Assembly (NCBI GenBank): GCA_024641945.1
Contig: JAHECD010000003.1
Coordinates: forward strand, 1 to 64,000
DNA from: Rubrivivax sp.
GTDB taxonomy: Bacteria > Pseudomonadota > Gammaproteobacteria > Burkholderiales > Burkholderiaceae_C
Length of the DNA: 64,000 bases
Reading direction: 5' to 3'
Under the pieces are notes generated by a model, which did no database searches, was not told the origin of the DNA, and saw only the letters and a list, made by a program, of their open reading frames with translations. A program made the translations under genes and the position numbers. Of the stretch, positions 26,051 through 35,227 are shown piece by piece (position 1 is the first letter of the stretch; each line of letters opens with the position of its first letter).

Positions 26051-26959
26051 TTATCTGGAGGGACGAGCACGGCGGGCTTTCACCATGGCCCGCATATCGG
26101 CGAGTTCCACACGGGATTCGGCAGCCACACGCGCCCGCGGCAGCGGCTTGAATGCGTGTCCGTAGACGATCTCGAAATCGAGTTCGAGCCTGCCTGCCGG
26201 GCCGCGAGCGGCAAGGCCCGCAAGCGCGTCGATCCATCTCGCCCGCCAGCGGGGTGTACGCAGCCCGGCGAACCTGCCGCTGGCGGCGTTCGCGCCGAGT
26301 GATCTCAGCTCCAACAAGGCCGAGTCGGCGTTGGACCACGTCAACGTGATCGTCTCCTGGTCCATCACCGGGTCGGCAAAACCCGCTTCGACGAGCATGT
26401 CGCCGAGGTCGTGCATGTCGACCAGCGGTCCCATCGGAGGGCCCCATCCCGAGCGCTCGTACAGGGCTCTCAATTGCGGCAATGTGCCGGGGCCGAGTGT
26501 GGAGAACATGAGGAAACCGTCGACCGCCAACGCACGATGCCACCGCGCGAATGACTCGAGTGGATTGAAGACCGTGTGCAGTGACATGTTGGACCACACC
26601 AGGTGCGCCTGGCCGTCGGCGACCTGCTCCACACGCTGCGGCGCCGACGGCGCACGCCATCGGCTCGGCGACCACCATGGCAATGACTGCCGGCCGGGGG
26701 GCGCAGGCTCCACGGTGATGCGGCGCGCGCGAGGGTAGGCGGCCGCCAGTCGGTCCTGACCGCCGCCGATGTGCGACCACCAGTCGAGCACGCACCCCGG
26801 TTGCAACCGGATGATCGACAAGCGCTCGCCCATCCGACGCGCCACCTCGCTGTGAAGCCAGGGTGCCGTGGGGGCACGTTGCAGGCGCCTCACCACGCGG
26901 GCGAGCGCCACCGCATCGACGCCGTGTCGAGGCGTCGCTGAAGGGGTCGCACCGGCCAT
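26051..26959 (-). CDS. bioC: BioC-like SAM methyltransferase with degenerate motif I
   Basis: A 302-residue class I methyltransferase-fold protein. The overall pattern (VWSNMSLHTVFNPLESFARWHRALAVDGFLMFSTLGPGTL) matches BioC, which methylates malonyl-ACP to start biotin synthesis. The usual SAM-binding glycine motif is altered: where VLDLGCGTG is expected, this protein has VLDWWSHIGGGQD. No biotin genes are adjacent. The start MAGATPSATPR at 26959 is supported by a TATACT box (26966-26971 on the minus strand) that ends six bases before it. Divergent from comF. The BioC name is moderate confidence; a related malonyl or other O-methyltransferase is the alternative. Confidence 0.7.
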   Translation of the reverse strand: MAGATPSATPRHGVDAVALARVVRRLQRAPTAPWLHSEVARRMGERLSIIRLQPGCVLDWWSHIGGGQDRLAAAYPRARRITVEPAPPGRQSLPWWSPSRWRAPSAPQRVEQVADGQAHLVWSNMSLHTVFNPLESFARWHRALAVDGFLMFSTLGPGTLPQLRALYERSGWGPPMGPLVDMHDLGDMLVEAGFADPVMDQETITLTWSNADSALLELRSLGANAASGRFAGLRTPRWRARWIDALAGLAARGPAGRLELDFEIVYGHAFKPLPRARVAAESRVELADMRAMVKARRARPSR

Positions 26960-26963
26960 CTGG

Positions 26964-26978
26964 GCAGTATATTGACGT
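26964..26978. promoter_or_regulatory. shared divergent promoter box between bioC and comF
   Basis: Within GCAGTATATTGACG the plus strand reads TATATT (26968-26973) six bases before the comF GTG, and the minus strand reads TATACT (26971-26966) six bases before the bioC ATG. The start codons are only 19 bases apart, so the two -10 boxes overlap. Either both messages are leaderless or the true start codons are farther inside. No good -35 hexamers were found. Confidence 0.5.
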
Positions 26979-27689
26979 GTGTCCAACCCTGAAGAGTCCG
27001 CTGTCGAACACCGCCCGTGGCGGGTTCCGAGCCAGTGCGAGGTCTGCCGTCGCTGGAGTCGCGAACGAATCTGTATCGACTGCGTCACGCGATTCGCACC
27101 GGCCACGCCGCGTTGCGAGGCCTGCGCAGTGCCGCTGGCGGGTGCCCGGTTGTGCGGCGAATGCCTGCGCCAGCCCCCAGCGTGGTCGCATGCCATCGCA
27201 GCGGCAGACTACGACTTTCCGTGGGATCGTCTCGTCATCGATTTCAAGTTCCATGGCAAGGTCGAACTCGCCTCCGCGCTCGCGCAGCGACTCGCGGGCG
27301 CCGTGAAGACGAGCGCAAGCTTGCCGGCCGTCGACATCGTCGTGCCCATACCGTTGTCGGCGTCGCGGCTGGCCGAGCGCGGATTCAACCAGGCATGGGA
27401 ACTGGCCCGGCGTGTCGCGCGCATTCTCGGCTTGCCCGCCGACGCCGCGGTGCTGCTGCGACCGCTGGACACGGCCCACCAGGCCGATCTGCCACGGGCG
27501 CAGCGCGCCGTCAATTTGCGCGGCGCCTTCATGGTCGACCCGCGCCAAAGGCTGCGTGTGCAAGGCTTGAAGGTGGCTCTCGTCGACGACGTGCTGACCA
27601 CCGGGGCCACCGCACGCGAAGCGGCTGCCGCCCTCCTGCGCGCAGGTGCGGCCGGCGTGCAGGTGTGGACCTTGGCGCGCACACCCTGA
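26979..27689 (+). CDS. comF: ComF-family phosphoribosyltransferase-like protein
   Basis: A 236-residue protein with an N-terminal zinc-ribbon region carrying paired cysteines (C20/C23, C32/C35, C46/C49, C59/C62) and a C-terminal phosphoribosyltransferase domain with the PRPP loop VALVDDVLTTGATAREA. ComF proteins help import of single-stranded DNA during natural transformation. The family motif FKFHGK and the RGFNQAWELAR stretch are present. Start is GTG at 26979. It is divergent from the bioC-like gene, a common Burkholderiales arrangement, and followed by trmL after 7 bases. Confidence 0.9.
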   Translation: MSNPEESAVEHRPWRVPSQCEVCRRWSRERICIDCVTRFAPATPRCEACAVPLAGARLCGECLRQPPAWSHAIAAADYDFPWDRLVIDFKFHGKVELASALAQRLAGAVKTSASLPAVDIVVPIPLSASRLAERGFNQAWELARRVARILGLPADAAVLLRPLDTAHQADLPRAQRAVNLRGAFMVDPRQRLRVQGLKVALVDDVLTTGATAREAAAALLRAGAAGVQVWTLARTP

Positions 27690-27696
27690 GCGTCCC

Positions 27697-28167
27697 ATGT
27701 TCAACATCGTTCTCGTCCAGCCCGAGATTCCGCCCAACACTGGCAACGTGATCCGCCTGGCAGCCAATACCGGCTGCGCGCTGCACCTCGTCGAGCCGCT
27801 GGGATTTCGCATGGACGATCCGCTGCTGCGGCGTGCGGGCCTGGACTATCACGAGTACGCGCCCGTGCGCCGGCACCGGTCGTGGGACGCCTTGTTGGAC
27901 ACCGAACGCGCCGATGCACAGCGCATGTTCGCGTTCACCACCCGGGGGACCGCTGCCATGTCCGACGTGGTCTGGCGCCCCGGGGACTGGTTGGTCTTCG
28001 GCAATGAAACTTCGGGCCTGCCCGCCGGGCTTCGAGACTCGTTTGCGCCGGCCCAGCGCGTGCGCCTGCCGATGCGCCCGGGGCAGCGAAGCCTCAATCT
28101 GAGCAATGCGGTCGCGGTCGTCGTGTTCGAGGCGTGGCGCCAGAACGGCTATGAGGGCGCTGGTTGA
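27697..28167 (+). CDS. trmL: tRNA (cytidine/uridine-2'-O-)-methyltransferase TrmL
   Basis: A 156-residue SPOUT-class enzyme that methylates the ribose of the wobble base of some tRNA-Leu. The trefoil-knot motifs are intact: PEIPPNTGNVIRLAANTGC near the start, FGNETSGLP in the middle and LPMRPGQRSLNLSNAVAVV near the end. The ATG at 27697 gives the conserved MFNIVLVQPEIP start, 7 bases after comF, so the two are likely cotranscribed. It converges on gpsA. Confidence 0.94.
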   Translation: MFNIVLVQPEIPPNTGNVIRLAANTGCALHLVEPLGFRMDDPLLRRAGLDYHEYAPVRRHRSWDALLDTERADAQRMFAFTTRGTAAMSDVVWRPGDWLVFGNETSGLPAGLRDSFAPAQRVRLPMRPGQRSLNLSNAVAVVVFEAWRQNGYEGAG

Positions 28168-28231
28168 TGCAGGACCCTCCACCCGCCAGAGAGATCCGCG
28201 TCCGGACTCCCCGATAGAGATGCGCGGAGCG

Positions 28232-29239
28232 TCAATCTTCCGGTCGCGACCCGCGTGCCATCAACACGGCGACGGCTCCGGTTGGCGACATCCGCCCCTC
28301 GAGCACCTCGACGACGGCCTGGGTGATCGGCATCTCGATACCGTGTGAACGCGCCCGGTTCAGCACCGTCGCAGCGCTGTACACACCCTCGGCCACGTGG
28401 CCGATGCTGGCCAGTACCTGATCCAGGGATTGCCCGCGCGCCAGCATCTGGCCGACCTGCCGGTTGCGCGACAGCGCCCCGGTGGCGGTCAGCACCAGAT
28501 CCCCCAGCCCGGACAGGCCCATGAACGTCGAAGCCTGCGCACCGAGTGCAACGCCCATGCGCGTCATCTCGGCGAGGCCTCGTGTAATGAGGGCGGCACG
28601 TGCATTCAGGCCTGGCACACCCGCGCCGGCTTCGCCTTGCTCGGCCAAGCCATCGAGGATGCCGGTGGCGATGGCCATCACGTTCTTCACCGCGCCGCCG
28701 ACCTCGACGCCAGTCGGGTCTGCCGAGGTGTACACACGCAGCGTGTCGCCATGAAAGGCGTCGACCACGCGGGCGTTCAAGCCCGCGTCGGTGCTCGCCG
28801 CCACCAGCGCCGTCGGCTGGCCCCGAGCCACCTCGATCGCGAAGCTCGGGCCTGACAGCACACCTGCCAGCGCGCCGAGGCGTTCCTGGCGCGAGATCTC
28901 GTGACCCAACGCGCCGGAACCCGCTTCGAACCCCTTGCACAGCCATACGGCCGGTGCTTCGGCTGGCAACCAGCGCAGCGTCTCTCGCAAGCCGCTCATC
29001 GGCGTTGCGATCACGACCAGATCGGCAGCCTCGGACTGCAGCACGTCAGTCACATCGCTGGTGACCCGCAGGGCTGGCGGAAGCGCCACGCCCGGCAGGT
29101 AGCGCGCGTTCTCGCCCACGCGCCGCATTTCGGCGGCCTGTCCGGCGTCACGGGCCCAAAGCACCACGTCGTGCGCCCTTGCGGCGCGGCTCGCCAATGC
29201 CGTGCCCCAGGCACCCGCCCCGAGCACGGCAATCCTCAT
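28232..29239 (-). CDS. gpsA: NAD(P)-dependent glycerol-3-phosphate dehydrogenase
   Basis: A 335-residue enzyme that makes sn-glycerol-3-phosphate from dihydroxyacetone phosphate for phospholipid synthesis. The nucleotide-binding motif [10 protein letters not shown] starts at residue 7, and the catalytic region [19 protein letters not shown] and the [14 protein letters not shown] stretch are complete. The start [11 protein letters not shown] at 29239 fits the family. It follows secB by 22 bases in the conserved order rhodanese-grxC-secB-gpsA. Confidence 0.96.
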   Translation of the reverse strand: MRIAVLGAGAWGTALASRAARAHDVVLWARDAGQAAEMRRVGENARYLPGVALPPALRVTSDVTDVLQSEAADLVVIATPMSGLRETLRWLPAEAPAVWLCKGFEAGSGALGHEISRQERLGALAGVLSGPSFAIEVARGQPTALVAASTDAGLNARVVDAFHGDTLRVYTSADPTGVEVGGAVKNVMAIATGILDGLAEQGEAGAGVPGLNARAALITRGLAEMTRMGVALGAQASTFMGLSGLGDLVLTATGALSRNRQVGQMLARGQSLDQVLASIGHVAEGVYSAATVLNRARSHGIEMPITQAVVEVLEGRMSPTGAVAVLMARGSRPED

Positions 29240-29261
29240 CGGCGCACGCCTCGAGGCGACG

Positions 29262-29735
29262 TCAGTTGGCGCTCGTGATGATGCTCGAACCGTTGCCCGG
29301 CGCAGCCGCCTGGGCCTGCTGGGCTTCGAACATGGCCTGGAAGTTGACCTCGGTGAGCAGGATGGGCGGGAATCCGGCTCGTGTGCAGACGTCGGAGACG
29401 ATCGCACGCAGGTACGGGTAGATCATCTGCGGGCAGACCACGCTGACGATGCCCTGCGCCTGCTCTTCGGGGATGTTGCGCATCTCGAAGATGCCGGCCT
29501 GCTTGGCCTCGACGAGGAACAGCACCTTGTCCGCCACCTTCGTGGTGACCGTTGCCGTCACACAGACTTCGACGATCCCCTCGGCCACCGGCTCGGCACT
29601 CATGCCCAGGCTGATGTCGACCTGGGGTTGTGTCTGCTCGAGCAGGATCTGCGGCGAGTTCGGCTGCTCCAGCGACAGGTCCTTGAGGTACATGCGCTGG
29701 ATCTGGAATACAGGGGCGTTGTCTTGGTCGGCCAT
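29262..29735 (-). CDS. secB: protein-export chaperone SecB
   Basis: A 157-residue cytosolic chaperone that holds secretory precursors unfolded and passes them to SecA. Family motifs are clear: [22 protein letters not shown] at the start and [32 protein letters not shown] near the end. Full length. It sits between grxC and gpsA, the usual proteobacterial arrangement. Confidence 0.97.
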   Translation of the reverse strand: MADQDNAPVFQIQRMYLKDLSLEQPNSPQILLEQTQPQVDISLGMSAEPVAEGIVEVCVTATVTTKVADKVLFLVEAKQAGIFEMRNIPEEQAQGIVSVVCPQMIYPYLRAIVSDVCTRAGFPPILLTEVNFQAMFEAQQAQAAAPGNGSSIITSAN

Positions 29736-29823
29736 GGTGATAGGGGTCTCGTGAAATGGCCGCGCAGCCGGGGCAGCCGCGCAGGGCAGCCGGTGATTAT
29801 CGCCGGTGCCGCGATGCCGGGCC

Positions 29824-30078
29824 TCAGGCCAGGAGCGTCGCGAGTTCGCCCTTCTGGTCGAGATCGACGAGGTCGTCGCAGCCCCCCACGTGACGGTCCC
29901 CGATGAAGATCTGAGGCACCGTGCGGCGGCCCGTGATCTCCATCATCTGCTGACGGGCTGCCGGGTCGAGGTCTACACGGACCTCATCGATCTGGTCGAC
30001 CCCGCGCTCCTTGAGCAACGCCTTTGCGCGAACGCAGTAGGGGCAGACCAGGGTCGTGTACATCTTGACGGCGTTCAT
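29824..30078 (-). CDS. grxC: glutaredoxin 3
   Basis: An 84-residue dithiol glutaredoxin with active site CPYC at residues 12-15, the cis-proline segment RRTVPQIFI and the glutathione-binding GGCDDL near residue 66. It reduces disulfides using glutathione. The ATG at 30078 follows the rhodanese gene by about 100 bases, and secB lies 88 bases downstream. Confidence 0.96.
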   Translation of the reverse strand: MNAVKMYTTLVCPYCVRAKALLKERGVDQIDEVRVDLDPAARQQMMEITGRRTVPQIFIGDRHVGGCDDLVDLDQKGELATLLA

Positions 30079-30179
30079 GCGTGCGGACCAGTGACAAAAA
30101 GGAAAATTGTCGTGCAGGTGCTGCGATCCTGCCCGGGCGCCCGTTCAAGACCCCGGGCGAGCCCCTTCGATAAGGCCGC

Positions 30180-30596
30180 CTACTTGGCTGCGGCCTTCTC
30201 CGTCGGAAGATTCGCCTCACGCCAGGCTGAATTGCCGCCGGCCAGCGGCTGCACATTCTGGTAGCCGATTTTCCGCAGGACGGCTGCGGCGCGGTTCGAA
30301 CGCGCGCCGGAGGCGCACATCACGATCAGCGGCAGCGCCTTGTTGGCCGGGAGGTCCTTCGAATTCTCGAGCGAGCCGAGCGGGACATTGCGTGCGCCGA
30401 CGGCATGCCCCGCCGCAAACTCCGCCGGCTCGCAGACGTCGATCAACACACCCTTCTCGCGGTTGATCAGACGCACGGCCTCGTTGGTGCCGATCGCACC
30501 GCTCCGAGCGCCACCCTTGAGCACCGGCCAGACGAGCAAGGCGCCGGATACGAGGGCCACGACGAAGAGCAGCCAGTTGTCGACAAAGAAATTCAC
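30180..30596 (-). CDS. membrane-anchored rhodanese-domain protein
   Basis: A 138-residue protein with one N-terminal membrane helix (about residues 7-24) followed by a single rhodanese domain. The active-site cysteine is C94 in VMCASGARSNRAA. It corresponds to the YibN-like proteins encoded next to grxC and secB in many proteobacteria. Sulfur transfer or a role at the membrane linked to protein export is possible; neither is shown here. Divergent from gpmA across 67 bases. Confidence 0.92.
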   Translation of the reverse strand: MNFFVDNWLLFVVALVSGALLVWPVLKGGARSGAIGTNEAVRLINREKGVLIDVCEPAEFAAGHAVGARNVPLGSLENSKDLPANKALPLIVMCASGARSNRAAAVLRKIGYQNVQPLAGGNSAWREANLPTEKAAAK

Positions 30597-30627
30597 GTGA
30601 GCCTGTCAGATCGTGGAAACCGCGGAT

Positions 30628-30635
30628 TATAAAAT
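30628..30635 (+). promoter_or_regulatory. candidate -10 box of gpmA
   Basis: TATAAAAT lies 28 bases before the gpmA ATG in an A+T-rich patch (GATTATAAAATTTCAGATC) between the divergent rhodanese and gpmA genes. No strong -35 is seen; CTGTCA at 30603-30608 is the nearest but the spacing is too long. A CACCTCCT stretch downstream lies on the wrong side to be a ribosome site. Confidence 0.45.
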
Positions 30636-30663
30636 TTCAGATCACCTCCTCACGGCAGACCCC

Positions 30664-31407
30664 ATGCACAAGCTCGTTCTGATCCGCCACGGCGAGTCCG
30701 CCTGGAACCTCGAAAACCGGTTCACTGGCTGGACCGACGTGGGCCTGACGCCCACGGGCATCGACCAGGCACGGCAGGCCGGACGCCTGCTCAGGGAGGC
30801 CGGATACGAATTCGACGTGGCCTACACGTCGGTGCTCAAGCGGGCCATCTGGACCCTGTGGCACTGCCTCGACGAGATGGACCGTACCTGGCTGCCGGTG
30901 CGCAACGACTGGCGCCTGAACGAGCGTCACTACGGGGCGCTGCAAGGGCTCAACAAGGCCGAAACGGCCAAGAAGTTCGGCGACGACCAGGTGCTCGTCT
31001 GGCGCCGCAGCTACGACACGCCGCCGCCCGCGCTGGAGCCGTCGGACCCGCGCAGCGAGCGCAACGACCTGCGTTACGCCCGCCTGGCGCCGGGCCAGGT
31101 CCCGCTCACCGAGTGCCTGAAAGACACCGTGGCGCGTGTCTTGCCTTGCTGGGACGAGTGCCTGGCGCCGGCGATCCGGGCCGGCGAGCGGCTCGTCATC
31201 GCCGCACACGGCAACAGCATGCGTGCCCTCGTGAAATACCTGGACGGCATCTCCGACGACGCCATCGTCGGCCTGAACATCCCGAACGGCATCCCGCTCG
31301 TGTACGAACTCGACGCCAACCTCGAGCCGATCCGGAGCTATTACCTCGGCGACGCCGAGGCCGCTGCCAAAGCCGCCGCCGCGGTGGCGAACCAGGGCAA
31401 GGCATAA
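30664..31407 (+). CDS. gpmA: 2,3-bisphosphoglycerate-dependent phosphoglycerate mutase
   Basis: A 247-residue glycolytic enzyme that interconverts 3- and 2-phosphoglycerate. The phosphorylated histidine is H9 in [10 protein letters not shown], and the second catalytic region [16 protein letters not shown] is present, as is [17 protein letters not shown]. The ATG at 30664 gives the conserved [11 protein letters not shown] start; 17 upstream codons are open but cross the promoter. It is divergent from the grxC-secB-gpsA block. Confidence 0.97.
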   Translation: MHKLVLIRHGESAWNLENRFTGWTDVGLTPTGIDQARQAGRLLREAGYEFDVAYTSVLKRAIWTLWHCLDEMDRTWLPVRNDWRLNERHYGALQGLNKAETAKKFGDDQVLVWRRSYDTPPPALEPSDPRSERNDLRYARLAPGQVPLTECLKDTVARVLPCWDECLAPAIRAGERLVIAAHGNSMRALVKYLDGISDDAIVGLNIPNGIPLVYELDANLEPIRSYYLGDAEAAAKAAAAVANQGKA

Positions 31408-31422
31408 GGCCGGCCTGCAGGC

Positions 31423-31439
31423 TGCCGCGAGACGCGGCA
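31423..31439. terminator. short hairpin between gpmA and the HD-GYP-like gene
   Basis: TGCCGCG (31423-31429) and CGCGGCA (31433-31439) form a 7-bp stem with a 3-base loop, between two convergent genes. There is no T run on either side, so this is a weak terminator call. Confidence 0.35.
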
Positions 31440-31468
31440 CGCGCCCCGACCCCGTGCGCCGTGGCCCG

Positions 31469-32638
31469 CTACGGGTCGACCAATCCGTAGACCTGCTCCG
31501 GCAGCACACGCGGCAACCCGACACGCTCGGTCAGAGGGCCGGTGATCGCATACTCGGATTGCGACGTGTCGCGCCGTGGCGTGTCGCGGCAAGGCTTGCC
31601 AGCAGCGTCCAGCAACGCTGCCACCGTGGGAGCATTGCCTGCCGCGCTGCGCTGGACCACGACCGCGGCGTCGCCGTTGCGCAGGCGCACGAAGTCACCA
31701 GGCGGATAGATTCCCAGCGCCTTGATCAAGGCGCCCGCCACGGGGCCGCCCTGCTCCGCCTGAAACAACTGGCGCGCCGCAACCTGCGGAACGAGTGGCG
31801 TGCGCAAGGCCCGCGGGCTCACCTTGGCCATGAAGACGTCGGACGCACGCAACACACGCACGAGGTTTGACACTTCCGCCAGCGCCCTGGGGTAACCACC
31901 GCCACCCGGTTGCTCGTGATGGTCCTCGACAGTCGCCAGCCAGTCGGACTCCGCCACGCCGCTGTCGCGCAGCATTTGCGCGGACCGCTGCGTATGGGTG
32001 CGGATGAGGTCCATCTGCTTCTTGGTCGGTGGGTCGTGCTGCTCGGCCATCTGCGCCTGCAACTCGGTCATCGACACGTTCATCGTCAGCGCGGCACGCA
32101 TCAGGCACTGCACCTGCGCTGCCGGCCATTCGAGCTGGCGCGCACAGAACAACGCCACCGTGGCCGTGTGCAGCGCATGGGTCAACCCGTACAGCGCGAA
32201 GCGGCGGTCATCCTGACGCATGCACAGAAACAGCGCGGCGTCCGGATGTCTGTCGACGAGCGCGACATGCTCGTCGGCAAACGCCTCAATGCGCGGCGCC
32301 AGATCCACCTCGCGTCCGACCAGGCGCAGCAGCGAGTCGAGCTCCCAGGTCCGCTGCTCCCAGCGGTCGAACAGCGTGCGCTTGCGCGCACTCGGTGTAG
32401 CCGAAGCACCCCCTGCGGCGGTGGCCGCCAATTGCTCGCGCGCGGCCTGCGCGTCGGCATATTCCACGCAGGCCCCACGTTCGAGCAGCGCCTGCAACTG
32501 ACGCACGTCCACCACACGCTGGCCGGCCGCCAGCAGAAGGCGGCCATTGGCGTCGAGCACCTTGAACGGCAGCGGCGCGCCGGGCGACATCAATGCGCTC
32601 ACCTCGGCCAGCGGCACCCGGCGCGCCTCGGTAGTCAT
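31469..32638 (-). CDS. HD-GYP-like protein with degenerate metal site
   Basis: A 389-residue protein with an N-terminal region of about 90 residues and an HD-GYP-like helical domain at about residues 140-330. The cyclic-di-GMP phosphodiesterase motifs are damaged: the HD dyad expected near residue 187 is replaced by LTMNVSM, and the later HHExxDGxGYP reads HHEQPGGGGYP (residues 240-250). Catalysis as a phosphodiesterase is therefore unlikely; it may be a binding or scaffold protein. The start MTTEARRVPL overlaps the stop of the PRPP-synthetase-like gene (ATGA). Last gene of the phosphorylase operon. Confidence 0.8.
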   Translation of the reverse strand: MTTEARRVPLAEVSALMSPGAPLPFKVLDANGRLLLAAGQRVVDVRQLQALLERGACVEYADAQAAREQLAATAAGGASATPSARKRTLFDRWEQRTWELDSLLRLVGREVDLAPRIEAFADEHVALVDRHPDAALFLCMRQDDRRFALYGLTHALHTATVALFCARQLEWPAAQVQCLMRAALTMNVSMTELQAQMAEQHDPPTKKQMDLIRTHTQRSAQMLRDSGVAESDWLATVEDHHEQPGGGGYPRALAEVSNLVRVLRASDVFMAKVSPRALRTPLVPQVAARQLFQAEQGGPVAGALIKALGIYPPGDFVRLRNGDAAVVVQRSAAGNAPTVAALLDAAGKPCRDTPRRDTSQSEYAITGPLTERVGLPRVLPEQVYGLVDP

Positions 32639-33525
32639 GCGTCGCTCCAGCGCAGCGAAGCCAGCGCGGCGGCCAGCATCGGGACGACCGACACCACGTT
32701 GCTCGCATGCGGCACGCAGTCCGTGCTCCAGACATGGCGCACGCCGGCGACACGCAGCTGCTCGACGGCGTCGCCGACAAAAAGCCCATGGGCCACCGCC
32801 ACGTCGACGCTTGCAGCGCCGCGCGCCAGCACGCCGCGGGTGGCCTGCACCAGCGTGCGCCCGGTGCTGGCGACGTCGTCGAGCAGCACGACGGAGCGCC
32901 CGGCAACGTCCACGTCGGGCAATGCCACCTCGACATCGCGGTCGCCGTGGCGCTGCTTGTGGCACACGGCGTGCGACAGCCCCGGCCGCGCCGCCGCGGC
33001 GCGTACCCATTGCGCCGCCTCTTCGTCCGGCCCGATCAGAAGCGCCCCCGGGACCTGCCGCGCGATCCAGTCGCCGAGCAGCGGCGCCGCCGTCAGCGCG
33101 ATGCCGCGCCGGCCAGGCACCACGTCGTCCATCGTCGGCACACGGTGCAGATGGGGGTCGACCGTGATCACGGCATCGAACCACGCTGCCAGCGCCCGGC
33201 CCAGGTGACGCTGGCTCACCACCTCGCCGGGGCTGAACTCGATGTCCTGTCGCATGTACGCGAGATAAGGGCACACGAGTGCCAGACGCTGCGCCCCGAG
33301 CTCGCGTGCGCCGGCAGAGACCAGCATCAGCTGCACGATCTTCTCGTCGGGCTGCTGCAGGCCGCGCAGCAGTGCGACCACGGGGGGCAATCGCGGCGGC
33401 AGGCGCAGCCGGCTCTCGCCATCGGGGAATCGGTGGCGCTCGATCAGGGCCAGCGGCCAGCCCAGCGCTTCGGCCAGACGCCGCGCCATCGCGGCCTCAT
33501 CGTCGAAAGCCAACAACAGGCTCAT
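32635..33525 (-). CDS. short PRPP synthetase-like protein
   Basis: A 296-residue member of the ribose-phosphate diphosphokinase family. Two phosphoribosyltransferase-type folds are seen, with the PRPP loop VVLLDDVASTGRTL at residues 212-225. Other family marks are CPYLAYMRQD (85-94) and DPHLHR (123-128), the latter replacing the longer loop of classical PRPP synthetases, as in short archaeal-type enzymes. It is probably not the housekeeping prs. Start at MSLLLAFDDE (33525). It lies 139 bases after the phosphorylase gene and is coupled to the HD-GYP-like gene. It may turn ribose phosphates released by the phosphorylase into PRPP. Confidence 0.82.
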   Translation of the reverse strand: MSLLLAFDDEAAMARRLAEALGWPLALIERHRFPDGESRLRLPPRLPPVVALLRGLQQPDEKIVQLMLVSAGARELGAQRLALVCPYLAYMRQDIEFSPGEVVSQRHLGRALAAWFDAVITVDPHLHRVPTMDDVVPGRRGIALTAAPLLGDWIARQVPGALLIGPDEEAAQWVRAAAARPGLSHAVCHKQRHGDRDVEVALPDVDVAGRSVVLLDDVASTGRTLVQATRGVLARGAASVDVAVAHGLFVGDAVEQLRVAGVRHVWSTDCVPHASNVVSVVPMLAAALASLRWSDA

Positions 33526-33664
33526 TCGCAAACCTTTCCGCCGAGCACTCGAGTATCCGCCCGCGACCACCAAGTCGCTCCCAATCGACGGCACAGGGCA
33601 CGAACGTCAGATACGTCGCGGACGGGCGGCAGGAGGGAAGGCACGTGCGGTGCGCAGAGAGCGC

Positions 33665-35227
33665 TCAAGCCGGGTCACCCGGCAGCCCGACATAGCCGCG
33701 CGGCAACTGGTCGGCCGTACCCACCCGAAAGCCGCTGTCGTCCTGCGCCATGCGGCGCGCAAAATCCAGGTCGGCATCGAACTGGGCATGCAGCCGGTAC
33801 AGCGCTTCACCGTGCCGGACCGTGTCGCCCAGTTTGAAACGCAGGTCGACACCCGCCCCAGGCACCTGCGGCGCACCGCTCAGCCGGGCAATGCGGGCCA
33901 GGCGCAGGTTGTCGATGCCGATGACCACGCCGTCGGCAGGTGCCGGCACGTCGAAGACCAGCGCGCCCGGGCATAGCACCGTCTCCTGCCGGCCCTGCGC
34001 GTCGATGATCGCGTTCATGCTTTCCAGTGCGCGCCCTGACTCGAGGATGTCGCGGGCGATGCGGTAACCGTCGCCGCCGCGCACGTCGGGGTCGAACTCG
34101 ATCACGCGCCCGGCCAGGCGCAACGCCTTCTGGCGCAGGTCCTGCGGCGCCGCCGGATCGTTGGCCAGCACCTGCATCACGTCGCGTGCCTCGAGCACCG
34201 GGCCGATGCCGCGGCCGATCGGCTGGCGGCCGTCGGTGATGACCACGTCGAGTTCCAGGCCGAGGCGCAAGCCGACATATTCGAACAGCCGCTTCAGCCG
34301 TTGCGCCGCCGGCATGCTGCGCACCTTGGCGGTCGGGCCGACGGGAATGTCGAGCACCAGGTGGGTGGATCCCGCGGCGATCTTCTTCGACAGGATCGAC
34401 GCCACCATCTGCCCCGGCGAGTCGATCGCCAGCGGCCGCTCGACGGAAATCAGAATGTCGTCGGCAGGGCTCAGGTCGGCCGTACCGCCCCAGGCCAGGC
34501 ACCCATGCGTGGCACGCGCGATCTCCTTCAGGCGTTCGAGCGGCAGCGCCACCTGTGCCAACACCTCCATCGTGTCGGCCGTGCCGGCCGGCGAGGTGAT
34601 CGCACGCGATGACGTCTTCGGGCACAACATGCCATGTGCCGCAACGATGGGCACGACCAGCATCGACGTTCGGTTGCCCGGGATGCCGCCGATGCAATGC
34701 TTGTCGACGACCGGGCCGGCGCCCACCTCGTGCCGCCAGTCGATGCGCTGGCCGACGGCGATCATCGCCTCGGTGAGGTGGCGCACCTCGTCCCGATCGA
34801 GCTCGAACTGGTTGGTCGCCACGACGAAGGCCGCGAGCTCGATCTTCGAATAACGGGCCGCCGCGATGTCGCGCACGATGGCATGAAGGTCGTCGCGTTC
34901 GAGCCGCTCGCCTGCGATCTTGCGGTGCAGCGCCGCGATCGACGCCGGCGGCTCGGCATGCTCGATGATCGCCGGATGGCCCGGCTCGACGTCCATGCGC
35001 TTGAAGGCGTCCTCCGACAGCCCGAGTTCGCGCGGCTCGACGATGCAAACGTCGTCGACCACGTTCAGCACGGCCACGATGGTCTTCCCGTTGGCCTGCA
35101 CCCGCACCTTGGCGAGGGCCTGGAATCCGGCTGCGCGCACGACCGGGCAATCGCGGTGCAGGAACACCACGCTCTCGCGCCAGGTGTCGATGCCGACGCG
35201 ACGGATCGCCAGCGTCGGGGCGCTCAT
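33665..35227 (-). CDS. AMP/thymidine phosphorylase family protein
   Basis: A 520-residue enzyme of the long, archaeal-like branch of the thymidine phosphorylase family. It has an extra N-terminal domain of about 85 residues, then the phosphorylase core with [14 protein letters not shown] and [20 protein letters not shown], and a C-terminal beta domain. Members act on thymidine or, in archaea, on AMP, CMP and UMP, releasing ribose 1,5-bisphosphate. The start [12 protein letters not shown] at 35227 fits the family. It heads the operon with the PRPP-synthetase-like and HD-GYP-like genes. Which nucleoside or nucleotide is used cannot be read from the sequence. Confidence 0.85.
   Translation of the reverse strand: MSAPTLAIRRVGIDTWRESVVFLHRDCPVVRAAGFQALAKVRVQANGKTIVAVLNVVDDVCIVEPRELGLSEDAFKRMDVEPGHPAIIEHAEPPASIAALHRKIAGERLERDDLHAIVRDIAAARYSKIELAAFVVATNQFELDRDEVRHLTEAMIAVGQRIDWRHEVGAGPVVDKHCIGGIPGNRTSMLVVPIVAAHGMLCPKTSSRAITSPAGTADTMEVLAQVALPLERLKEIARATHGCLAWGGTADLSPADDILISVERPLAIDSPGQMVASILSKKIAAGSTHLVLDIPVGPTAKVRSMPAAQRLKRLFEYVGLRLGLELDVVITDGRQPIGRGIGPVLEARDVMQVLANDPAAPQDLRQKALRLAGRVIEFDPDVRGGDGYRIARDILESGRALESMNAIIDAQGRQETVLCPGALVFDVPAPADGVVIGIDNLRLARIARLSGAPQVPGAGVDLRFKLGDTVRHGEALYRLHAQFDADLDFARRMAQDDSGFRVGTADQLPRGYVGLPGDPA

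Noticed and set aside
33665-35227. Possible archaeal RuBisCO-type AMP pathway
   Set aside because: The phosphorylase resembles that family, but no R15P isomerase or RuBisCO gene lies in the window, so only a salvage role was proposed.
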